DNA of 64,000 nucleotides, taken from Labyrinthula sp. Ha (taxonomy: Eukaryota; Sar; Bigyra; Labyrinthulida; Labyrinthulaceae). Below are positions 22,876 through 33,468 of the stretch, piece after piece. The notes under the pieces were generated by a model, which had not been told where the DNA came from, made no database searches, and saw only the letters and a list, made by a program, of their open reading frames with translations. Position numbers and translations under genes: made by a program. Each line of letters starts with the position of its first letter. The stretch's first letter is position 1. The stretch lies in contig JAALGZ010000025.1 in assembly GCA_015227615.1 (NCBI GenBank), positions 496,001-560,000 on the forward strand, in the 5' to 3' direction.

Positions 22876-23877
22876 ATGAAAAAAACAAGTGTTACAAGTT
22901 ATTCAAGTTTTCAAAGTGAGAAAAAAGATAAAAATGTGTTTAATCCAAAGGGAACTACCGGTTTTACTTTTGGAAGAAAAACCTCTCAAGTGTCTAATAT
23001 ACAGGGCACGGATGTACTGAACAGACCACCAAAGCAGACAGATAGAGAAATTGAAATTCCGGAGAAGAAACCGGTGCATATTGCAAGAGGAAGTACAATT
23101 AGAGAACAAGGTAAAAAATTACGTAGGAGCTCTATTGGTGCTCTCAAAGTAGTGAAGCAGAAGGTTGGGTATTTAAGGGCGAAGAGTGCACAGAGAGATT
23201 GGGCATGGACAGGGAAGCACAGGGACAGCCAATATGAACCAAGTGTGATTGAAGTTGATGAATCTTTACCGAAGGTTCCACCTAGACCAGCTACAAAGTA
23301 TTATGATGGGGATAGAGTAAGTTTAGTATTAGAAACTTTTTCAATTCTGACTGAACAGGAGCAGACTGAAGTGTTGGACAAGTTGCAGAAGATGAGAATC
23401 ATGAGTGAAAGTGTGTTTAAGCAAAAGAAAAAGAATACAATAATATCTGGTGAAGTTTTGAAGGAACCAAAGGAGTCCTATGTAAGTGATAATAAATCAA
23501 ATTTGGGTCCTGGACCAGTTCTTCCTGTAGAGTCGGATGACAGTGATGTCGATTTGGAAGAGTATTATAAACAAAAAGAAGAGGAAAAGAAAAAAACTTT
23601 GGCCAAGAAAGTTGTCCAAAAGAAGAAAAAACGGGAAGAGAAAGAGCTACTTAAAATGTTGGCTCCAACAGAGGCTTTTACATCCAAGCGAAATTTAGGA
23701 AACCGCACTAGGAGGAAGGTGAAAACATACAGTACTACGAGGAGTGATATCAGTGTCAACAGTAAACATGTATTCATCAACGCACCAAGTCCAGAACCAG
23801 CTTCAGTTTCTGTTCCAGCTCCTAAGACTCGATGGCTAGAGCAAGAGGCAACTAACCAACCTGACACTGAGCTATAG
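22876..23877 (+). CDS. Hypothetical basic, largely disordered protein
   Basis: A 333-residue intact frame with an ATG start. Composition is very rich in Lys, Arg, Glu and Ser. The first 120 residues are basic and Ser/Thr-rich. Around residues 150-175 is a helix (VLETFSILTEQEQTEVLDKL). An acidic spot (ESDDSDVDLEEYY, about 220) precedes a Lys-rich coiled segment (about 227-260). The tail is Pro/Ser-rich. No enzyme or known domain is visible. It converges on IFT81 with only 50 bp between the stops, which proves nothing, although a cilium- or microtubule-associated role would suit its composition. I do not recognise the family. Confidence 0.7.
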   Translation: MKKTSVTSYSSFQSEKKDKNVFNPKGTTGFTFGRKTSQVSNIQGTDVLNRPPKQTDREIEIPEKKPVHIARGSTIREQGKKLRRSSIGALKVVKQKVGYLRAKSAQRDWAWTGKHRDSQYEPSVIEVDESLPKVPPRPATKYYDGDRVSLVLETFSILTEQEQTEVLDKLQKMRIMSESVFKQKKKNTIISGEVLKEPKESYVSDNKSNLGPGPVLPVESDDSDVDLEEYYKQKEEEKKKTLAKKVVQKKKKREEKELLKMLAPTEAFTSKRNLGNRTRRKVKTYSTTRSDISVNSKHVFINAPSPEPASVSVPAPKTRWLEQEATNQPDTEL

Positions 23878-23927
23878 AGTTGAGTTTTGGTTTTATTTGT
23901 GTATTACAAAGTGTTAAAGGCATATAT

Positions 23928-25976
23928 TTAAACTTCAGTATCTCTGTCAAACATTTGTATCTCGTTGTGAACTTCAGCTGACCCTTGCGGTATGAGTCGT
24001 GTGCTCAAAAGGGTTTTCATTTGTTGAAAATACTTGAGTTGCTTAGTTGAATATTCCATTCTTTTCGACAAGGCACTTACTTGCTTGTTTAGCTCTGAGC
24101 CTCGCTGTTGTTGTTCAATATACTTGTTTTCAAATAATTCCAGTGTTGTGAGTCCCTTTTGATCCTCAATCTTGCACATGTTACATTGTTCCTGCCTAAG
24201 AGACAGCAACTGCAACTTGGTTGCAAGCTGAAAAAAACTGTGATTGCGGCTTGCGTATCTTTCCTCAATCTCAACTGCTTCTTCCAAAAGTCTTTGTTTT
24301 TTAGATCTGATCCCCTTTGCAACACTACTAAAGAGGGTTTTGGCTTCAAAATGTCTGGAACAAAGCCCATCATATATATTTTTCGTGTCTTTGAGGGACA
24401 TTACATCAGGTTCTATTTCATGTTTTTTCCTATTGAATTCCAACTCAACTTCACGTTGCTTTATTCTCAAGGTTGCTTCACTCATATCTTCGAGTGATTC
24501 AGATTCAGCGTACATTTCTTTCTGTTTCTGACGGTTCAGATACATCTCAACATCAAACCCAGGAACTTGACCCTGTAGAACATGTTCTGTTCTACTCAGT
24601 ACAACTAGCTCTGCCTCTAGATCTAACTGTAACTGCTTGTACAACTTATACTCAATATTTTTTTCTTTGAGCAAGCTTTCCTCACTCTGCTTCTGGCCAA
24701 CTAATAGATTTGCCGTTTGCTTATCCTGCCTGTTTCTTTCCTGTACAATTTCCTTTTCTAGTTCAAGAACAGCTTCAGTTTCCTTAGTCTGAACAGACTC
24801 TAGACTCGCTATCCTCCTGTCAGTAAGTACTTTTTGCTGACGAAACAACTTTAACTGACTTTTCTTAATATTATTACCTTGTGTAAAATCATTGATTTTA
24901 TTCTCCAACCTGCATTTAAGTTCATCAACTTTCTCGATTTGTTTTTCCATAAAAGCTATATCATTATCACTTTTTCTTGGAGCATTTAACTTCTCTCTGA
25001 TCTTCTTTAAATCTCGTTTGACTTTTTCATAAAATCCAATGCAATCAGATAACTTCTTATCGAGCGACACCTTAGTTAACCTTGAATGTTCCAATATACT
25101 TTTTGCAGATTTTCCAGTAGCAAGCAGAACTTCGATAGAATGAATTTGTGATTCAATATCTCTGGTTTCCTGAGACAGATCATTGAATTTAACATGTTGC
25201 TGATTTTCCTTTCGTTGCAGACCTAAACAGAGGTTCTGTGTTCTTCTGATACTCTTAGCTCCTTCTACAAGGTTTGTAAATTCCTCAGATGCAGTATCTT
25301 CTGATTTCTTTATTCTCTCAATCTTGGATACCAACTCATTCTTTTCTGCAGTTAAACTCTCGCTCTTGACGAGTTCATTTTCGCTAGAAGACGAGGAGCA
25401 TTTAACTTCTAAATATTTTCTGTGCAACTCCTTGAAGCCTTGTTGTAGTACATGAAGCTTGTTTCTCCATATTTCAAGGTTGGGATCGTAAAGAAACTCG
25501 TCAGCGATTTGGGGATCTGAAAGAAACTTTGCTAGATAAATTCTTGTCGCGTTTTCCTCTCTTCTCAATAGAAGATGATACAACAAGAAATAAAGTGCTT
25601 CTTTATTTTGATCTTTATTTGAATTCTCCTGAGATATTTTTATAAGATGTAGATCAAGTAATCCTGCAGGTCCAATGTCTTCTGACCCACCAGACTGAGA
25701 AAAATTTGTATATTCATGAACTGGTATTCTTAAAGAATCTAGCCAATGGCAGATGTATCGTAACTTATATGGTACGTCTTTTCGAGTTACTGCTGCAAGC
25801 TTTTCTTTCTCAAACATTTCGGGTTTTTCGAAATATTCTAGGACACCGTGGCAAAGACCCAGTAGCTCCAGAACGCTCAGGTCAGATACTCCTACTAAGG
25901 ATAGCTTTATTCTAAACGGGTTTCCTTTCAAAGCATCGGATATTACCCTGAAAACTTCTTTTTTATTCAATTTCAT
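23928..25976 (-). CDS. IFT81: Intraflagellar transport protein 81
   Basis: A 682-residue protein, like animal and algal IFT81 (about 670-680). Residues 1-130 form the divergent calponin-homology domain that binds tubulin (NPFRIKLSLVGVSDLSVLELL, here cut at both ends; then YFLLYHLLLRREENATRIYLAKF, the counterpart of 'YPVLHWLLQR...KKRAYLARFL'). The rest is long coiled coil, and the landmark LEDMSEATLRIKQRE matches 'LDDMSEMVKKL' in human IFT81. IFT81 pairs with IFT74 in the IFT-B core and carries tubulin into the flagellum. It implies that this organism builds a flagellum in some stage. It shares a 107-bp divergent promoter region with acetolactate synthase. No intron. Identification is from memory of the family. 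Confidence 0.88.
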   Translation of the reverse strand: MKLNKKEVFRVISDALKGNPFRIKLSLVGVSDLSVLELLGLCHGVLEYFEKPEMFEKEKLAAVTRKDVPYKLRYICHWLDSLRIPVHEYTNFSQSGGSEDIGPAGLLDLHLIKISQENSNKDQNKEALYFLLYHLLLRREENATRIYLAKFLSDPQIADEFLYDPNLEIWRNKLHVLQQGFKELHRKYLEVKCSSSSSENELVKSESLTAEKNELVSKIERIKKSEDTASEEFTNLVEGAKSIRRTQNLCLGLQRKENQQHVKFNDLSQETRDIESQIHSIEVLLATGKSAKSILEHSRLTKVSLDKKLSDCIGFYEKVKRDLKKIREKLNAPRKSDNDIAFMEKQIEKVDELKCRLENKINDFTQGNNIKKSQLKLFRQQKVLTDRRIASLESVQTKETEAVLELEKEIVQERNRQDKQTANLLVGQKQSEESLLKEKNIEYKLYKQLQLDLEAELVVLSRTEHVLQGQVPGFDVEMYLNRQKQKEMYAESESLEDMSEATLRIKQREVELEFNRKKHEIEPDVMSLKDTKNIYDGLCSRHFEAKTLFSSVAKGIRSKKQRLLEEAVEIEERYASRNHSFFQLATKLQLLSLRQEQCNMCKIEDQKGLTTLELFENKYIEQQQRGSELNKQVSALSKRMEYSTKQLKYFQQMKTLLSTRLIPQGSAEVHNEIQMFDRDTEV

Positions 25977-26083
25977 CGATTTTCATTAACGTGAACTTTT
26001 CTTCAACGGTTTCATTATTTCTGTATAGTATCTCATGGCGGTAATGCACCACTGAGTTAACCAAATTGAAAAGTTCAGAGAAA
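25977..26083. promoter_or_regulatory. 107-bp bidirectional promoter region (IFT81 / ALS)
   Basis: Only 107 bp separate the divergent ATGs of IFT81 (-) and ALS (+), so both promoters and both 5' UTRs must fit here. No TATA box or conserved motif is obvious. Confidence 0.6.
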
Positions 26084-28055
26084 ATGTTTTCAATAAAAAC
26101 AGCCCATAAAATAGGGCGATTGTTTCCACCCTCAAAAAGCCTTTCATCATTAAAATTCCGTGTACTAAGCTCTATCATTGCTCCAGGAGATGTAGATAAA
26201 TCTCAAAAGTTACCTGAAAACCTAAATGAACACCGATTTGTAGGCAAAACAGGAGCAGAAATATTTCACATGATGATGGTTGAGCATAAGGTTGACACAA
26301 TCTTTGGATATCCTGGTGGTGCGATACTTCCAGTGTTTGATGCAATTCATGATTCGCCTCATTTTAAATTTATTTTACCTCGACATGAACAAGGTGGAGG
26401 TCACATGGCTGAAGGATACGCCAGAGCCACAGGAAAGCCAGGAGTGTGTTTGGTTACATCTGGACCAGGAGCAACTAATTTAGTTACCCCTTTGATGGAT
26501 GCGATGATGGATGGAACTCCATTAATAGCATTTACTGGTCAGGTATTTGGTTTATGTATTTCACGCTTAGGTTCCTACTAGTGCAATTGGGACTGATGCA
26601 TTTCAAGAGGCTGACATTGTAGGGATTACAAGGCATTGTACAAAGTGGAATGTGTTGGTGAAAAATGTTGAAGATCTTCCTAGAAAAATAAATGAAGCGT
26701 TTGAAATTGCTACAAGTGGAAGGCCTGGACCAGTACTGGTTGATCTTCCTAAAGATGTGACTGCAGTGAAATTAGAAACTGTACCAGATACTGTTCCTAG
26801 ATACCATCAAAGATCTCTGCAGAAGCAAAATATATTTTTTGATAAGGTAAAAAACGAGTCACTCCTTCAAGCTGTAATTTTTTACTCTATACTTATGTAT
26901 TAGCAATATGATAATGTGGTTCATCTGCTCAACACAGCAAAAAAGCCTGTGATTTATTGTGGTCAAGGTGTTATTCAGGCTGAAGCTAGTGAAGTTTTAA
27001 GAGCTTTTGCTGAAAAGTATAAGATTCCTGTTACTACCACTCTCCAAGGACTTGGAGCTTTTGATGAAACCAGTGACTTATCCATGGGTATGCTTGGAAT
27101 GCACGGATGTCCTACAGCAAACTTTGCTATGCAAACAGCAGACTTAATTCTCGCAATTGGAGCACGGTTCGATGATAGAGTCACAGGAAATTTAGCACAC
27201 TTCGCACCTGAAGCAAAAAAGGCGGCTTTCGAAAGAAGAGGAGGAATTGTTCACTTCGAAATCAGTCCGAAGAATTTAGATAAGGTCGTTACATCAACAG
27301 AAGGGTTAATTGGGAACTTTGTTGATCATTTAAAGAGTTTGACAGCTAAAGAAACAATCAAAGTTGATGAAGACTCAAGGAATGAATGGTTAAATCAAGT
27401 TATGTCTTGGAAAGAGAAATATCCATACACCTTTGAGAAAGCTAAAATTGCTGGTGCTATTAAACCTCAACAAGTTTTGCAAGAGTTGAACAAATATTTA
27501 CTTGATGCTCCAGATAATTTTATAATCACTACTGGTGTTGGTCAGCATCAAATGTGGGCCGCCCAATACCTAACGTATAGAGAACCTCGAAGTTGGGTTA
27601 GTTCTGGAGGCGCTGGTACTATGGGATATGGGTTGCCTTCAGCAATTGGAGCGAAAATTGCTCAGCCTGGAAAGCTTGTAGTTGATATTGATGGAGATGC
27701 GAGCTACTCTATGACAGGCATGGAGTTACTAACAGCTGTAGAGTTTAATATACCTGTTAAGATTTTGATATTGAATAATAATTTTCAAGGGATGGTGAAA
27801 CAGTGGCAGGACCTTTTTTATGAGAATAGATATAGTGGAACTATTATGCATAATCCTGATTTTGCTGTGCTGGCAGAAAGTATGGGTGCTAAGGGTTTAT
27901 CGTTAAGCAAAGAAACTGACATAGAAGCTGTAATGAAAGAGTTTATAGAATATAATGATGGACCAGTTGTATTAGATGCAATATGTGAGAAGGATGAGCA
28001 TGTCTATCCTATGGTTCCTGCTGGAAAAGCGTTGAACGAAATGGTTTTGGGTTAA
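26084..28055 (+). CDS. ILV2: Acetolactate synthase, catalytic subunit, mitochondrial (spliced)
   Basis: Three exons (26084-26542, 26571-26846, 26904-28055) encode about 628 residues. The ATG at 26084 starts a basic, Ser-rich leader ([19 protein letters not shown]) that fits mitochondrial import; the frame's upstream start is only TTG. The thiamine-diphosphate enzyme follows: [14 protein letters not shown], then [15 protein letters not shown] with the catalytic Glu, the GQVPTSAIG loop recreated by splicing, the FAD-domain, and the metal/ThDP motif GDASYSMTG...NN before [13 protein letters not shown]. It makes acetolactate and acetohydroxybutyrate, the first common step of valine, leucine and isoleucine synthesis. 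Text is closest to fungal Ilv2. The regulatory subunit (ILV6) is not in this window. The organism is therefore likely a prototroph for branched-chain amino acids. Confidence 0.95.
26543..26570 (+). other. ALS intron 1, 28 nt
   Basis: GTATTT...CTTAG. Removal joins FTGQ to VPTSAIG, the strictly conserved ALS loop, in frame. The length is identical to the intron in the hydrolase-HAD gene. Confidence 0.95.
26847..26903 (+). other. ALS intron 2, 57 nt
   Basis: GTAAAA...TATTAG. It separates FFDK from [15 protein letters not shown]. It contains an in-frame stop and has no family similarity, so it must be removed. Confidence 0.9.
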
Positions 28056-31000
28056 TATTAAGCGAAAATTATTCTAACCTTTTGGTTGCTAGCTATCCTA
28101 AGCGTTGTCAACTTTAAGCTGACCGTAACCATGAAACACAAATAAACATATGCCCTAGCAATCTAGCGTGAAATGAAGCATACTTGCAAGGAATATCTTT
28201 CCTATATATATTATTCATATAGCGGGTCTGATTGCTACCACATAACAGAGCTAGATTAAACTGTATATATTTATTCTACGTACTACTTAGTATATAAATC
28301 TTTTCCTAACAATAATAATGGCTTTGTAATTTTTCAGCTTGATTTGGTATTGTCTTTTGGATTAAATTGTAGAACAAGAACTTAGTGTGTTATACACTGC
28401 TCTACTACCAGTCACGTGCTCAATAAAATCTTCAATTCACCTCATTGCCATCTTATGCGTGTTAGCTTTGGAATTCACTCTTCTTTGTGCAAGTCCCTTG
28501 ATTCTATTCTAGACACACATCTTTTTCATACAAGGATGGCATTGGGGAATTAAGTTGGAAACGAGTTTTTTCACAAACTCAAAAGGATACAAGTTTTAGC
28601 TGAAGCTCCCTATGAAATTTCCTTTGAGTATGGGTACTGTCTTGAATACAGTAATAGCAGATTGAAGACCAATTGTATTCTCGGGAGGAAGAACTGATCA
28701 ACAGATCATGACTGCTTAGAAAAATAAGTTAGTATTTGTTATGCTCCTTTATCTTGAAAAATCTTCAAAAAATATATATATATTTGGCTCTCATACAACG
28801 TGAATCATGATTTAGCTGTACTCTGTGAGCGACTAAACTAAGGTTTGTTTTTCGTATATAACTCTAATCGGCCATCTATCATAAGAAAGAGAAGAAAAAA
28901 TTATATCATAATACGGAAAGCCACTAAATTCGCTAGTTCATAGCGAATTCTTCTAATTTTTGACAATTATATTCGCACTGTAATGGATGAAAATTAATGG
29001 AAGCTTATGCATGTGGAGCGGGTTGAACTATGGCATCTTTGTTCGTAATCGTAACCAGTTGGATTCAATATTTTGAGCCCATTGCCTCTTAGAAGGAAGC
29101 CTATATTGAAAAATAGAACTAAAGAAGCTAAGAATATTTAGAAGATTTTAGCTTAGCCCTTTACAGGAAGGTTTAGGTATTCTTCGCTTCAATGGTGAGT
29201 GAAGAAGCACTGGGTTGTCAATGAGAGTTGAGGTTATTGGATCATCCTGCCATGCTTCTAATAAACCAAGAGCCTTTCTCTAAAGAGATTTAAGTTGACC
29301 GGTCTTTTTAGCAAGTTAGTTAATAATTTACTATAGTTTTTGTGGCAATATAAAAAAACAGGTGTTGATGTTAAAATTGAAGCATAACTGAAAAACCTTT
29401 GTACACCCTTTGATGAAAATGCTTGAATGAGAAAGGTGAAAGCTCTGGTATTTGATTGTTTGCAGCAGAAAAGATTCCATTAAATGAATAGTTAAAAAGC
29501 GTTCCTTACGTAATTCATGTATAAACTCATCTTGCTCGATTTCCTTGCTATTTTCAAACTTTGCCATTTAAGAAATTCCTTAATTTCGTTATTTTACTCC
29601 ATAATTGCCTTTAGCTACAACATGCAAATATCTGTGTCCAAAATTCATCTAAGAAGTAGAATAACTAATGAGGAATTAGCCAAGTTAGCGTCTTTCTGTA
29701 CCTTGTTGTAATAATGTTTCTTGTCGGTGTGATTAACGATCTGGTTGGACCATTAAAACAAAGACGAGTTTTAGTTAATTTACTCCCCGGTATTGTTGAA
29801 TTTTGCAAGCCGGTTAGAGTGGCTATGGTTATGCAGGTTAGTAAACCTTGACTACATAATTCTGAGTATCAGAGGATGTTGAATCTAGTTCAGTATTTTG
29901 CAAAGGTGATGTTGTATTAAAAGCCTTAGTAAATGCTTTGGCACAACCCTCAAGAATCTTCTTAAACTCGGAGTTTCGACTTCTAGATTTTCTACAAGTG
30001 ATATCTTATCAAAGCATATAACTCTTTTATTAGTATTCTATAATTCACTAATATGATGCCACAAATAACAAGAAGATTAAGTTTGTAGCGGTCCAGCTTA
30101 AACAGGTGTTTACACAGTCCAAGTTGGGATAAATTAAAAGAATAAGTTTGTAATCTGTTATGGTAGCTCTAACTAGGATATTGAGGCTACTTTGTATCCA
30201 GTTTCTTCTTCAGTTTACAACGTCCATCTAGTTTGAGTATATCAGCATGTAAGTGTGATTCATGAAATGTTAGACAACTACGGAGACCAAAAATGAGGAT
30301 ACACTTTGTAAATCATATGATGTAATCCTCATACTAAGAAAAAACATGTTGAACCCCACATAGACTACTGCAGGGTTAGGACTAACTAGCAAATTCTCAG
30401 TTTCATTATAGAGCTGAATTTTTGCCTTGAAACGGGTTAAGATAGTAGTTTTATTCTATAATGCTTGTATCTAGGACTCTTATCAGGGACTTGAGAAAAC
30501 AGAAGGTCTCCTCAATATTTGAACAGCTTAGACTCTTCCCATATGTAAAGGAGACAGCCAGATTAGAATGATCATTCATTCAGCGCCGAAGTTTGCTAGT
30601 CCCTGATTTCTTCGATTTTACCTTGAATTATTTGTTATATATTATGAAGAATTTGTAAGTTGCGCAAGACAATATAGCTTTGGCATCTACGCAAGAGTAT
30701 AGACACACGGGATTCAGCGGGTTAATCCAAGCGCAATTTGGGGCCATAGTATATGCTAGTTCTGCTTCAAATTATATATGGAAAAGAGTTTTTGTGGGAG
30801 AAAGAGAGTTCTGCTATTCTTTCTTGTAATTTCCAAGCTTACTATATGGACTTGTACATGGTTCATGATGATTTATATGAATTGGGAAAAACAGGTGTTA
30901 CATTAAACCAGGCTTCGGCATTTTACTCAAACCTATTTATCCAGAACATTCGCCCGTGAGATTAATGATTTTCTGGTTAATCAGGCATTATTTTCATGCC

Positions 31001-33468
31001 CTTTGTTTAAGGTGATTCAACTGACCAGGATGTCTGTGTGCACTAATTAGTCATCAATTATGATAACAGTATCAGATAGTAGAGTGATGAAAGTAGATGC
31101 ATATTTAGGAAACTAAGGTATAACCAACCTTAGATATTATCTAAGAAAAAAACAACAACAAATGAGCAACGCTAACTGCAAACTAGATTTTAAAAATAGA
31201 AAAGACTCAGTTTCAGAAATTGCCTTGGGAAAGTGCAAATCCATACCTTCAAGGACCTATTGAGCTTGGAAAATCTGTTTTTGGCACTTCCAAGTGCCGC
31301 AAGTGAAATCTGGACTTTGGATCAACATCCTAAGTGCCTTATTGACTTTATAATAGACGCCTAATGTTGTTATTAGTATTTTCGCCTCACTTTTGAGTAT
31401 CTGGTTCTCCGAAAGTTCATTTCAAGCAGAAAAACCTTTGGAGGTTAAGATACTAATGTATTTCTCATCTTGTCCTCAATAATGTTGCTCTCAATTTTCC
31501 TTAAACCCGCAGGTTTTGTTCAACATTTGCTTTATGAACCTAGAATGTAGCTAATTTTGCTCTTAAAAGATTATATAAGTTATTTAAATTCAATTTATTC
31601 CTTAATGATATGCAAGGTGGTTATTGAAAGTTAAAGTTGATAAAGATTATCTAATATGAGATGTAAATTCTTAAACACTCTATTCCAATTTACCCAGTAA
31701 TGAATATTGTATTCAATTGGTGAATTTCAATTTACTGTTCTATGTTTTCAAGGGTCTGTTAGTTTGTATAAAGACTGATTTAGTTCGTTGGACCCTCAGC
31801 TTTCATGATGATTTCTTACTAGTACTCAGTAAGGATACCAGCATCAGAAGCCAAAATTATGGTTTCTTATAAATTTTTAGCAGTTTTCTCCAAGGAGACA
31901 GAGCTCTACTATTTTATAAGGTAATTTTTTTCTTTTGTTTCATTTAGATGATCACATTATTTAATCCATTTGGTCTTTTCTTGTTCTAAAATAAGAAAAT
32001 TGTTTGACAAGTTCTGCCCCTTGTTTTAACATTATTTGACCAAACACAAGAAGTGATTTAATCATACTTAGGGATAGCTTTTTATACCACGAATCCTGTT
32101 TCTCCTTTTGTTTTAAAATATCTACCAATCTTAATTTGTTGAAGATCGATAAAGGGAATAAACTATGAAAACTTCTATCAGAAGGTAGGTATGTTTAAGA
32201 AAAGAAAATAAAATTTCTTGAAAATGATTTTGACAGAATATCTCTTTCTTAAAAGTGATTAACCATTAAGTTCTTCTTAAAAGCTTCATCAAAAATTCTC
32301 TCATTAAACAAGCGCATCATATCTTACGGAAAAAGCAAAAGTATGAATGTCATTATCTTCTTAGCTGGAATTTAATGGAGAGGATGTAAATCTTTATTTT
32401 ACAGAAAGACATTTTCATGCTTTATTTCTATGTAAAATACTCAAAAGCTTAACCTTCTAAAACTTAGTAATAAAGGAGAATATGTTGTTCAGGATCATAA
32501 ATTTACACAATATCGTAACCAAACAAAGAGATTTAGAAAATTTAATTTCAGGCAATTGATAATAGATGTTATTTAATTATCAATTAGTTTATATATTAAA
32601 TCACTCAGCTGACCAAAGGAATCTGAGAAGAAGTAAACGTGATCTCATGATCTAGATAATCTGAAACATTTGATATATAAAAATGAAAAGTATATTCATG
32701 CGAGTCCAGTTTTCAAAAACCTGGTCAATGATTCTCTCCAATACTTCTTTATAACGAATATTTTCAAGTTTTTCCATAAGTTAAAATGAAATGTTTAATA
32801 ATCAGGAAAGATTTGCTCTATTTGATTAATATTAGCATTGTAGCTAGTGAAACATGTAATGCTTTGTAGAAGCTCTGGGGTGAAAACTACAATGTTTTCT
32901 ACAAGAGTTTACTTGATATAGTTATGGTGAGTATTGAGTTGATTGATGGATCTTAACAGATTAACTTGAAGGATTGAAACAACTTAATTATTTTTTCGTA
33001 GTAATTGAAGAACATACAATAAAAAAACATTGGCTTTTTTCTGCAAATTTAATTCAAATAAATTATAAGGTTTAACTCATTTCTTGCTTTTGTCTTTCTT
33101 AAGCAGAAACGACGGAAAATTAAAATATAACTATTTTCTTTCGTTTTTCAAAAACTCTATTTGATTTTATTCAATGTATATTGAGAGCAATGTTTTTATA
33201 TACTTATCACTTACAGTTTCTTCTTTATGTTGTTTTTTCATTTGGTTTCATCAATAAATTATACTACTGAAATCTAACTTGCTTAAAAGATTATATGTGT
33301 AGATCAAGACAGATAAATTTAATAATCCTGAGTCGAAAGAGTAACTGAAGTGAAATGGTAATACTATATTAGTTACTGCAAAAGAACTAAAAAGGATTTA
33401 TTAAAAGTATTCCCAAGAGACTAGTATATACAGCAAGACGATTGAGTTTTATACCAGAAAGATTACAC
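28056..33468. other. 5.4-kb AT-rich desert
   Basis: No intact gene. Longest frames (29517-29711, 30753-30959) are short, begin at non-ATG codons or lack any family look. The less AT-rich, stop-dense part at about 28.3-31.5 kb has the look of old transposon sequence, but I could not name a family. Confidence 0.5.

Noticed and set aside
26066-26083. Six extra codons at the start of acetolactate synthase
   Set aside because: Also a TTG start; the ATG at 26084 is the natural one.
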